Positions 46,041-57,900 of a stretch of 64,000 nucleotides of DNA are shown in pieces. The notes below the pieces were generated by a model. The model searched no databases and was not told the DNA's origin. It saw only the letters and a program-made list of their open reading frames with translations. Position 1 is the stretch's first letter. Each line of letters starts with the position of its first letter. The position numbers and the translations under genes were made by a program. Source of the DNA: Erythrophleum ivorense. Its lineage: Eukaryota; Streptophyta; Magnoliopsida; Fabales; Fabaceae. The DNA lies in assembly GCA_026724425.1 (NCBI GenBank), contig JAIUCV010001273.1, positions 62,001-126,000 on the forward strand, given 5' to 3'.

Positions 46041-49000
46041 TGTTACAGCCTACATTACTTAGTCATTTTCATATCATTTATGGTTAAATACAATCAAAAC
46101 AATCGCAATAATAACTTTTAGCAGTGGTTTAACCATTCAATGCCGTAAATGAATATGTGAGGGCTAAAAATAGAATTTCTTTTCATTTACATCTATAATT
46201 TTCCTACACATATTTTTTTTTACCCACTTGATCACAATATAAGACCCATTTGCATAAAAAAATGATATAACCTATTTTGACCTCTTTGACATAATAAAAT
46301 CCTAATTTCAAAAATTCATAACTTTAGTTACACAACTCTGATTTATGCAAATTAAGGTATACAAAAAGCTTATGATTTAAACTTTAAGTTGAAATGAATC
46401 CATTTGACCCCTCAAAAGTCACAAAATCCGAGAGCTGGATGGTATGAACAGTAATTGATATTTGACAACCTTTTAGGGCCAATTTTAGAAATTCACCAAA
46501 TATTTTATAGAGTTTAGAAAAATGCAAACTTTATCTTGTTAGAAAGCTCTATATGCCTCTTAAGTGCTTACCAAATTTTAGCCCAAGGTTAGATTATTTA
46601 GGCTATCAAGGGTAAGGTTACATTTTATGAGTAATTTGGACCAAATTTTAGTTTCAAAATGGTCCAATTGAATTCTAAAGTGCAATCTCTTCCTTTGAGC
46701 AAAATTGAATCCTTTCATACTTCATTTCTATAGGGGCTAATAAAAGAAATATGGTTATCTTCTAGAAATAACTATCCCACTTGCAACAAGACACATAGAA
46801 TCAAACACTTGTCATATACCAAAACTTGTTCTATTTACATGAATCTATATCAAAATAACATATATCTAAGGTTTCAAACTTGTACATAAAGAGTTGTTAC
46901 ATCTCATCATAATATATATCATAGTTGGTTACTATTTTGTCTCATAATGTACATCAACCATACATATACACTATAAATATTCCATTTACATTCCCTAGGG
47001 CTCTAACTCTTTTCTAGTTCCTTTTCTTTGCTAATTGTACCTGTCATGGTTAGGGGGAGATGAAGAGAGTGAGATTGTTAGGAGAATCTTAGTAGCCTCA
47101 CTCATTCCAAATCAATGCACACAATGGATAACTAAAAGGAAATGCAAACATATATGGCAAATGCACAAAAGTAACTCAAACATAAAGTTAGCATGAAACT
47201 CTTGTACTCGTCTAGTCATGGCATATAATCATATTAGCTTGGCTCATCTCTAGGTTAGGTAAGAATTATTGCACTCAGTTTCTCACCATCTTATATTAAG
47301 AGCCAAAGTTTAACTAACCTGTGCATAAAGTGTCATGCTAAGGCCAATTCAAAACATAACTTGCACAATCATCAAACAATGAATACATATAAGCATTTTA
47401 ACTTATAGGCATCTAAATGCATGCAAGAGAGGAAAAAGTCAACTACCTTGTTAAGGTAGGAGCTTTGATCCACTACCAACCACTTGTTTCTTTCCTTTTC
47501 TCTTGGGTCTTCTCGGGTTGGCACAAACATACACAATGATGGAATTGCATTAACTTGGCCTAATTATATCAATTTAGATACAAGACAGCTCATTAGAATT
47601 GATTCTAACTTATTCCATTACTATTTAGGTCTATTAGATCTTAAAATACGAACTTAAATTATTTTAGACACCTTAAAAGGCAACTTCCATAATTCTAGGC
47701 TTCAAAATCTCACTTTGCATGAGCTATATAACAGCTATCAAATGTAAGCTTAAACATGTCTAATATCAAGTTGCTTCATTAAACCCTTTTTGAACCCTAA
47801 ATTTTCACTCATAAAAATAGAGCTCTTAAATTCATTCCAATGGTTCTATTAGAACTTATAACTCATATCTAGACCATCTAAAACCTTAGAATCCATGAAA
47901 TCATTCCTTAGGTGCTTCTTCTTCTCCTTGGCCAAGATTCTCACACACTTTCCACCCATGAAGCTTTTTCCATTTTCATGAGAAATTAAAAGATATAGAA
48001 TATCTATAACTCATTTCTAGTTCAAGTATGGTCTTAGAAAATTTAAAACATCTTCTTAGGGTTTTATATCTTTCATAATTTATTTGGAACCCTAGGTGCC
48101 CTAACTTGATCTTTATGGCTTCCTATATAATTCTTTTTGCATAATCTTACTACTCTCCTCCCTTCTAAACCCTTGTTTTTATTAAGTTTTCATCAAACTC
48201 AAGCTTTCGCTATTCTCTATCTTTCTAGGCCAAAGCACGAAGAGGATAAGAGTCTAAGGAATAGCAAGTTTCTTTGCTCATGGCATACCTTGTTTGGAAG
48301 CCCTCTGAATGGTGATTCTTGTACTATATGTAATAACCAATTTTTTAGAAACTGAATTGAATCCGATAAAATGAGATAGGAACACCAAAAAAAAAAAAAC
48401 CAAATTAAGGCTAATTCATATTAAAATGTTAATTAGAACATCTAAGAATGTGGATGAGAACCTAAGGATAGTTCAGAAATAGAGCCAAAACGGCTGAATG
48501 AATTAAGAAACAATGTAATGGCAAAATCATAATTTCAGGTAACTTTTTGAAAACTCAAAGAAGAGAGTTTTAAATAGAAAAATTTAGTTTTTTGAAATTT
48601 TAGAGGCTCTAAAAGTCATAGGAATCCTCAAAATAGTCAAAACCCAATCAGTGTACGTTTTAGGTCGTTGGTTGATCGAAACTTTGACTAGATCATTTGG
48701 AATTGTTCTAAATCTAATTAAATTGAAACCAAAGGCATTTAATGAATTAAAGGACCTATATTTTATGATGGAAAAGAAGGTTTTAAAAAAGGAGTTGAGA
48801 TGAACTCAAACAGAAAATCCAAAGTTTAAGGGACAAATATGAAATTTCCAAATTATTATAACTGGCCTCCCCCTTCTTATTCAGCACATCCCACCTCTTC
48901 CTCCTATCTAATTTGACTTTCATCTGGCCTAAAATAGAACCAAGAACAAGTTTGAGTGGTGCACCAAAGAATAGCAAAGGAGAGAAAACAAAGCTTGAAA

Positions 49001-49523
49001 AGGTAAGCTTTTGCTTCTTTTTGGTACTTTTCTCTTCACTAAGGTTTTTCTCCTCCTTCTACTCTCTTTCTCTATGGTTTTGAAGTTCTAAATGGTGATG
49101 TTTTGTGGTTGGTTTAGTAGAAACAAGAAAGATTTTAGAAAAAATCTTAGAAGCCTAAGAAAGTTTATCTTGCAAGGAAGTAAACAAGGTAAGATTTCTC
49201 TTGAGTAACTTGCTTTCTTGATTCTTCCCTCCCATCACCATTTCAGCTAGACCTAGGGTTCTATTTAGAAAGTTTGATTTTGATCCAAATTTGATAGAGA
49301 TTAGGGTTTTGAAGCATGAGGAATCATATGGAATAAATAAGAAGCTATAGATAACAAGTTATGGAAATTAAGGCTTTGATTGCATTTAGAGATTTATGAA
49401 ACTTTCTAATGATAATTTAACTTATGTAAGAGCATATTTGAATTCATAAGAGACCTAGGGAGCTTTATGGATGCCAAATTCTGAAGAGAAATGAATGAAA
49501 CTCTATGAGTGCTCCATTATGTG

Positions 49524-50160
49524 TGTAATGCCATATTTTTCTAGCTCATTTCACAACATTCCCATGCTTAACATTCATAGATTCCATGAAAAGGGCAAAA
49601 GAAAAAGGGGGATTAAAAATTGCATTTCTTTGCATTACGTAGCGTATGAAAATTTCATTCAATGTCACGTGGACCATATGAACTCATGTATCATATTCTC
49701 CTATTTAACTACACTACTACAACTCAAAACCATTCAAGAAAGTGGCTTAGAACTCATTCAAGTGGGTGAAACACATTAATTCCCACGGATTTGCCATAGT
49801 CAGAATTTCAGTTTTTCTGTCACAATTTCAAAAATTCATAACTAAATCCACAAAAATCAAAATCCAACAAACTTTACCATTCCAGAAAGCTCTGGATGTC
49901 TACCCCATGGTAAAAATAATTTCAGTTCATGAATCATTAAGGGGAAGATGTTTGACATTCGAAAAGACACTGAGGTTGCTACTACCTGGGTTGCTATTTC
50001 AGATTACTGATACAAACTTCTAAAATTCATAACTACTTCTATAAAAATCGAAATTACACACATTCGGTCATTCTGGAAAGCTACAAATGTTAACTTATTT
50101 CGAGGGGCTTGCTTTGAAAATGTATCCGTTTTTGTTGTTTAACGAAAACTGGACATTACA
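49524..50160 (-). mobile_element. Internally deleted solo LTR, 637 bp, minus strand
   Basis: On the plus strand it runs TGTAATGCCATATTTTTC...AAACTGGACATTACA and is flanked by a perfect ATGTG duplication (49519-49523 and 50161-50165). The first about 560 bp match 51786-52360 and the last about 70 bp match 55390-55459, so about 3 kb of the LTR middle, including the promoter, is missing. The short frames at 49495-50023 are not genes. Confidence 0.85.
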
Positions 50161-51586
50161 ATGTGGGTGTCTCGATCAAGCTCCATTCCAAGTACATAGG
50201 GAGAGTTTTCTTTGATTCTAAGGATAGAAATGGTCTAGATATGAATTATAAATATTAAATGAATCATTGGTTTGAATTTAGGATCCATATTTTGAAAGTT
50301 GAAAGTTTAAAGTTCCATTATGCATAAAGAAGCAACTTGGTATTAGGCTCCTTGATTTGAGTTTGTGATAACTCTAATAAGTTAAAATGGAGTCATGTGA
50401 CTTAGATTGAGTGAGAAATTGGAACCAAGATGATGAATTTTATGAGTTACTTCATTATGCTACAATATAGAGCCATATGGATGCCTAGAACTAAAAGTAG
50501 CTTATATAAGACTTGTGTGGGGCTAGAGATAGTTCCATTGATGTGTTTGTATTTTGTTTGATATGTCTAGCCCAAGAAAATCAAGTCTCTCCCAAGTGTG
50601 TGTGTGAGGCCGAAAGGAAGGATTAAGAAATCAAGGAAAAACTTTGTGCATTCTTGAGAAAGGTAGCTTTTTATCCATTCTTGTATGCTTATCTTGGTTG
50701 TTTGATTGTCATTGATTGCTTGTATATATGTTTGAATCATGAACCATGCCTATTGCTATTGATTTGATGATATGATATCATTATATTTCATAAAATACAT
50801 TTAAAATATAATTAGTTTTTGATAGGTGAGGTTATACTAAAAGTCTTTAAGTAAGGGTGAGACAAGGTCAAAAGTCTCATGGAATGAATGAGGCTAAGTC
50901 AAAAGTCCCAAATAATTGGCTGAGGATAGATCAAAGGTCCCTAGAACTTGATTTTAACTTCCATGGATCCATTTGATTTTATAAATATATTTATGTTTGA
51001 TGTTTGGCTACCAATGATGTATGCTTGTTCTCTTTGACATGATAATGTAATACCTGATTTTCGTAAAAATGATAGAAATAAGCTAATTATAAAAGAGAGT
51101 CCTTTAAGAAAAATGAGTTAAAGACAAATAAAATTTGAATAGAATTCTAAATAATAGAAAATGAGGATACAAGGCTTAAATGCCCAGAAACTGGAGGCTG
51201 AGTGGCTAAATAAAATTAGACGAAAAGTAGTGGCATTTTCATAATTTTGGGCACTTTTTAGAAAACTCAAAGAATGGATCTTTAAATGAAAAAATTGAGT
51301 TTTCTGGGATTTTCAGAGGCCCTTAAAACTATAGAAACCCTTAGAATGCTTCAAACCTCTTCGATTTATGTTTTAGAATGTCGGTTGATCCAAATTTTGA
51401 CCTTTTTGTTCAAAAAGGTTTTAGATCCAATTTAAGTGATTCCAAAGGTGTTTTATAAGTTAGAGAACCTAAATTTTATGATGGAACAGATAGTTCTTGA
51501 AAAGGAGTTGAAATGAGCCTTAAAGAAAGAACCCAAGGATAAAAGATAAAATTGGCATTTTGAAAAAGCTTTAATGAACCCCTTGC

Positions 51587-51594
51587 TATATATA
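51587..51594 (+). promoter_or_regulatory. TATA box of layer-2 LTR
   Basis: TATATATA lies about 540 bp after the LTR start, followed by a C/T-rich stretch and then a purine-rich leader with a donor-like AAAAG/GTAAG near 51717. Layer 3 carries a TATA box at the equivalent place. Confidence 0.55.
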
Positions 51595-52074
51595 CCTCAT
51601 ATCCTCCCTTCTCCCTCATTTTAACCAACCTAATTTTTTCCTAAAACTAGGGGAGAGTCCAGCAAGAAAGGGCGCACAAGAAGGAGCCAAAAAGGAAAAG
51701 AAAAGCTTAGGAAAAGGTAAGAAAAACCATGGAATTTCTTGCTTCTTCCTTCATTAAACTTGTTTTTCTCTTTCTTCTCTTTCTTCATAACACCATATAT
51801 TTCTAGCTCATTTTATACTACCTCCATGTCTCATGCCATAATTTCCATGAAGAGACAAGCAAATGATATTAAAATAATACATTTCTTAGCGTTATGTCAC
51901 GTATAAATTTTTCATTTGGTGTCCCGTAGAGCATATGAGCTCATGTATCATATTCTCATATTTAATTATATAGACACAACTCATTTCTATCACAAAAAAT
52001 GGCCTACAACTCGTGGGAAGCCAAGGAAAGCATAAAATTCATATATGCATTTTTGGCAAGAATTTCCCTTTCTT

Positions 52075-52725
52075 TGTCACAAAATTTGAAAAATCATAAC
52101 TAATTCTAGAAAAATTGAAATCATGCATTCTTAGCTATTCTGGAAAGCTACATATGTCTATTTTATACTAAAAATATATCCAGACTATGAAACATAACAA
52201 AAAAGACGTTTGACATTCAAAAAAATCCAGAGGTCTGGCTGGCTATTGGTATTGTCACAGCTTTCTGCTACAAATTTAAAAAATATCCAATTAATTCCAC
52301 AAAAATCCAATGCATGCAAATGATACCAATCTAGAAAGCTACAGATGTTAGCTAGAGGGAAAAAATAACTCTAGACTAGTTTAGGTATGACCAGACCTTG
52401 AAACTCAATCAAACAGTACCTGAGATTAGTTTGAGCACCTGATATTGGACAGTATCTTCAAAAATTCATATCTCCTTCTCTAGACATCCAAATGAGGTGC
52501 GTCTAGTTAGTGCAAGTCACTAGGAATGTCTAGTATCTTATAAAATTTTGTGGCAATTGGACATCATTTGACCCCTAAGTGATAGAATTTAATTTCGGAC
52601 CAATATGAACAGTAACCTGACTAATTTTAGAATTTTTTTAACTTTAAAAATTCATCAAATATTCCTTGGACCTCTGAAAATTCTGCACTTTAGCTTCCCA
52701 AAAAGCTCTCAACAAGCTCTAATTA
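52075..52725 (-). repeat. Tandem degenerate modules, period about 185 bp, within layer-3 LTR
   Basis: Four modules start near 52085, 52270, 52453 and 52637 with A(A)AATTCAT(A)A-like sequence, then an AAAAAT-C-AA(T) run. Most end in GAAAGCT or AAAGCTC (52143, 52336, 52702). The same modules occur in all family members in the window, e.g. at 46310-46560 and 57420-59110 (inverted), and in the copy at 61950-62620. Confidence 0.6.
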
Positions 52726-54900
52726 CTTGCCGAATCTCAGATCAAGAAGAGCTCATTTAGGCAAAAAGTGGTATAAATTTTCAATATGGTCAATTTTTGC
52801 TTCATATAGGATACCAAAGTGTCCAAATGATTTCCTTTGTTTGGCACCTCTTGGGCAAGTCTAAAAGTATGAATATTCCTTGTATGAACTACCCAAGTAG
52901 TCCCAAATCTCATGCATCTCAATTTGGCCATTCCACTTCCACTTATACACTAATGCATCAAGTCTTTAAGAAACTAAAATTGCATTACATACTCAAATTA
53001 TATTTTAGCATTCACATAACATATTCTCTCATTTATACATGACATATTATCATAATTACACATGTTCATATCATCATAGGACATATACAACTATGGATTA
53101 CATCATTTCCATCTATGTAGTTTTAAAGAACAAAATCCATGTACTTTGATGCCATATTTCTATCTCTCATGTGGTTGGCTCCCATCTCCTTGCTTTCTTG
53201 GTCCACCTAGCATGTTAAAACATTGGAGAGGAGGGAATGAGATTCAAAGAATTCTAATAACTCATCTTTCATTCAATCATACATAAAAGATGCAAAACAA
53301 GTCTTATAAATGCATGCATGGGCATATTGACATATGCAATCATTCAAGAAGAATTCTTGGTATTTGAAAAAGTCACACATAGCATACATAGGCTTGCCAA
53401 GTATATGGATTAGCCTCACCCATTCACTTATGGATTTTAGACTTACCTCACCCATTCTTTAAGAGGTTCTTAGACTCAACTTTGCTCTTGGGAGTCAACC
53501 TCACTTTTGGGAGACTTTTTATTTTGTCTTAACTAATCTTAGGGGTTCTTGGCTCATTCTCACCATGGCTAAAGGTTCTTGGCCTCACCACACTCAAGCA
53601 AACCAAAGCAAATATCATAAACATCATTTGGAAATATAATGCATCATTATGGCGCCATGGAGTAAGAGCTCATGCTAGAACATTTTTCATAGCTTAAAAT
53701 ACACACACACACACTCAAAGGCAAGTAAAGCAAACAATCATGCATGAGAGAAGGAGGAGTGAGCTACCTTGGATGCAACCACATACTTTTTCTCTTAGAT
53801 TTCCTCTCCCTTCCTCGGTCTCACACACACAAAGGTGTGGAAATGATTTCTCTTGGCCTAAACATAATTTATGGAAGCTAATTAGGTTCATGAAATTAAT
53901 TCTAAGGCCACACAACTTGCTTAAACTTTAGCTTAATCTATAAACCTCTTTATGATTCTAAAAATGCACCTAATGAAGCAACACTCATCAAATAAATTCT
54001 AGGCTCCATTCTTTCCTTTCATATATGATTCTTGACTCCTTTTAAGCCTCTTGGAGTCATCACACAATTAAAATAAAGAGCCTAACTACATGTTGCTTCT
54101 TTAGGTCATATTATGGAACATATAAGGCCAATTCACTTTTTATGGTTTCTAAATTTTTTTCAAGGCCTCCACTCATCTTCACTCATCATATATGACTCAA
54201 AAATGGACTTGGAACAAATTAAAACTATCCCTAGGCACTCAAACACCCTTAGGTCAAGATTAGGAAGCTTTATGGTCTTCTTGAACTTTGCTTTATTTTC
54301 TTAATGGAGGAAGCACATGGGGAGACTTCTAGGGATCTTAGGAGCTCATTTAAACTCTCATTTAGGCATAGACATTAAGGTAACAAATCAGATTTTGCAA
54401 GGAACATATGAAACCTTAGAATTTGTATCTTGAATTTCTATAGTTATTTGTTAATTCTTTTTGCATATTCTTAATCTCTACACCCTTTTTTCTAAGAATC
54501 ACCCTTGGTTCTACCTAAAAACCAAGCCCTCCTATGACTTCTTGAGAGGGACGAACCATAGGGAGAAGGGAAGCAAAGGATAGTAACCATGGAAGAAGAA
54601 ATTACCTTATTTTTCCTTGTTCTCTCACTTGAATCTTGTCTTCTTTGGCCTCCTCTCTTCTAATCCGAATTTTTTCCTTAAAACAGATTTATAAACTTAA
54701 TTATAATCATAGGAAATAAAGGAGAATAGAGGAGAAGAGGTTTAGAAAAAGAAAGCATGAAAACTACCAAAATTCCATACCTTCAAGCCTTGATTTCTCC
54801 TCCTCTTCCTCTTCCTCTTGTGCGCCACTCTCTTAGGGTTTCTTCTCTGGTTTGGGGCAGAAAATATGAAGCTATGTGAGTGGGAGAGTGGGGCGCCATC

Positions 54901-54908
54901 TATTTATA
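54901..54908 (-). promoter_or_regulatory. TATA box of layer-3 LTR
   Basis: The minus strand reads CCTATAAATAGATGGCGCC, about 555 bp inside the LTR start at 55459. It is followed by a purine/pyrimidine-biased leader and a possible donor AAG/GTATGG near 54783. Confidence 0.6.
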
Positions 54909-57900
54909 GGTGGGAGGAAGAAACACTTTTCAAAAATTCCTGTTTTACCCTTCATTTTTGGCATTTTCTTTTCTAATTCGTTTTAGCTTTTTTTTTGGGA
55001 ACCTTCTTTTCCATTATAAAATTTAGATTCCCAATTTAGCAAAATGCCTTTGGAATCACTTAAATTGGAGCTAACATCTTCTCAAATGAATCCATCAAAG
55101 TTTAGGTACACTGACATTGGAAAACATTCACTAGAGAGGTTTTAACTGTCCTAGAGCTTGCCATAGTTTTCAGAGTCTCTGAAAACCCCAGAGAATTCAA
55201 AACTTTTATTTAAAAATCTCTCTTGTGTGAATTCTAAAATTTGCTCAAAATTACGAAAATGCCATTACGTTTTGTACTTTTTTGTAAGAAATTATTTCTT
55301 CATTTTAGCTCTGTTTTGCTCTCTGTTTGAGCCTAAAATTCTCATTTTTAGGAGTTTAGAATATTACTCAAATTTTTTAGGACCTTAAGTAATTCATTTA
55401 GAGGGACTTGTTTTGAAAATGCGCTCATTTTTGTCGTTTAACAAAAAATGGACATTACATTCTTCTTATGGTTTTGGTGTGTGATTTAGGATTGTTTTGA
55501 GACTTTTTTAGAGGGGAACGTTAGAATTCGAAGGAGAAGCTTGTACCAAGTGAAAGAGCTCTTGAAAATGCTAAAAAACAAGGTAAGCGTCATGGCTTTT
55601 CTTTCTTCCTTTTCCTTATTCCTTTGTGGATGATTTTTGGCCACATAGAGAACACCTAAGAGGGAGTGAATTCTGACCAAGACCAAGCATGAAACTTAGG
55701 TTTTAAAGCATGAGAAACAAGTATATGCAAAAGAAATTCCAATAAGAAGCATTAGAGAACAAGTTACTAAAACTTAGGGATTTTGTTACACCTTAATATG
55801 TATGAAGCTTCCTACTGGTAATTTTAGTTGTCTAAGAGTGTGTATGGGTTCTTAAGACACCTGGAATCCTTACATGTGCCAAGTGGACCTCTTCCTTGTG
55901 CATAGTTTCAGCCAAGACCACCATGAGTACTTAGGAAAAGTTTTAAATTTTTCTAAGGCTAGAAAGGAATTAAATGTGATGGAAGAACATCAAAGAAAGC
56001 CTTGAAATAAATTTAGAAACCTTAATTTGTGAGATGAAGGTATAGGTTCTAATTTAAGACTTAAAGAAGTAGCTTATATCTAGACTCTTGGGAATAAAAT
56101 TGTGATGACTCCAAGGAGTTTAAATGGAGTTAAGAGACCTAGGTAGAAGGAGAAAATGGAGCCAAGATCATGAATTCTATTAGTTGCTTCATTAGGTCTT
56201 GTATGGAACCATAAAAAAGCCAGAGGAGAAAGTAGCCTTACATAGAGTGTGTGTGATGCTAGAGCTTGCTTCAATGATGTAATTATGTCCTATTTAATGT
56301 ATTTTGGCTAAAAGAATCAACCTACACCTAGTTGCAAGTGTGTAGCTGAGAGAGGGAAAGAATAACCAAAGAGAAAAGTGTGTGAATTTTGCTTCAAGGT
56401 AGTTCTCCAACCTTTCTCACATGCATGGCTTGGATGTTTACTTGTCTTTGAGTTCTTGTCTGAATGTTTGAACTATGAAATGTATTTCTAGCCATTACTT
56501 ACATGTATGGTACCATTATGTATCTTGAAAGAGGTTTATGTATGCAATATGGTTTGAATGGGTTTGGTTATGCCAAAAGTCCCTTAGCATGGGTAAGGAT
56601 AAGCCAAAAGTCTTTAGGAATGGGTGAGACAAAGCTAAAAGTCTCAAAAAGAGTGAGACTAAGTCAAAAGTCTCTTGAAAGTGGGTGAGGCAAATCTAAA
56701 AGTCCCAAGGAAGTTGGGTAAGGCTAAACCAATGCCCTTGAGAGCTTATGTTTGCTATGTATAAGTTTATGTGCCAAGAAAAATTTTTATGTATGCTCAC
56801 TAGTAACTTCAATGTCATACATGCATTTTTTTGACATCTATATGCATCCATTATGTATGTTTGAAAAGGTTAAGTATTGGGATTCTTTAAATCTCACTCT
56901 TCCCCCACATATGTCTAACCATGTCTAGATGAGTCAAGTGGACTAAGAAATAGAGGCCAACAACCTTGAAGACCATGACTTTGATAAAGGAATAGAAAAA
57001 TAGGCTTTATAATAGCATCTTGATGTCAAGAATTGTAACCATATGTTGTATATATATGATGTAGACCTTTGAGCAAGTCTAAGTGTATGTATATATGATG
57101 TTTGTAACCATTTTGGAACTAAATAAATGAATGCATGAGTTTTTGCCACCTATATGCTATGATGTACATGTGTATAAATGCAAGTGGCAAGGTGAGAATT
57201 AGCTCCATGGTAATTTGGATCATTTGGCATACTTTTATATGTTGTAATTATACTTTTAGACTTGCTCAAGTGGTTGTGGAAAGGTAAGAAGAGCATTTGG
57301 TGTCTAATGATACCATTTTGGACTTCAAAATTGACCAAATGGTGAGTTGAACCAAAGTCTAACTAAATGGATGATTTTTTTGCATAAAATTTGGCCAAAA
57401 CATAGGTCTCATCTAGAGCTTTTCATAGAGTTAAAGAGCAGTCAATTTGGAGCTCTAGAGAATTTATTATAATTTTTTAAAATTGGCCAAATTATGTAGA
57501 AATATAATGTGCATTGTTCATATGGTCAGTTTGTTTCTCTATGTCACACATGGGCCAAATGAAGTTTAATACTCATAAAATTTTGCAAACATAAACTAGA
57601 CATCATAAGCTTTCTATAGCCACTGAGATCACCTCATGTGGAGCTTTGTATAACAATTTTTAAAATTGCATGATAGTACTAGTAATTTAGCTTGACCTTT
57701 GGTAGTATTCCATCAATTTTTGTGAGCTAAATGTTATTTTCTTGATTTGGAATTATTTTTAATCATGAGTTAATATGTAGATCATTCTAGAAAGCTATCA
57801 TATACATGATTTTTATTTTTTTAGAATTAGTTATGAATTTTTAAAGTTATCTAAAATCTGGACATGTCAACCTGAGAGCAACTTCCATTTTTCTGGTGCA

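Larger units (their letters stand above)
51786..55459 (-). mobile_element. Solo LTR, layer 3 (innermost), minus strand, 3.67 kb
   Basis: The plus strand reads CATAACACCATATATTTC...AAATGGACATTACA, flanked by a perfect TTCTT duplication (51781-51785 and 55460-55464). The first two bases are CA in place of TG, a change at the 3' end of the LTR. It is the most complete family member in the window. The 5' (right) half has a TATA box and leader; the left half has the tandem AATTCATAAC...GAAAGCT modules. It aligns with 61664-64000 over at least 2.3 kb. No coding frame is supported. Confidence 0.9.

Noticed and set aside
49495..50023. 94- and 85-residue plus frames
   Set aside because: Inside the miniature LTR; homologous stretches at 51790-52300 and 61670-62200 do not keep the frame open.
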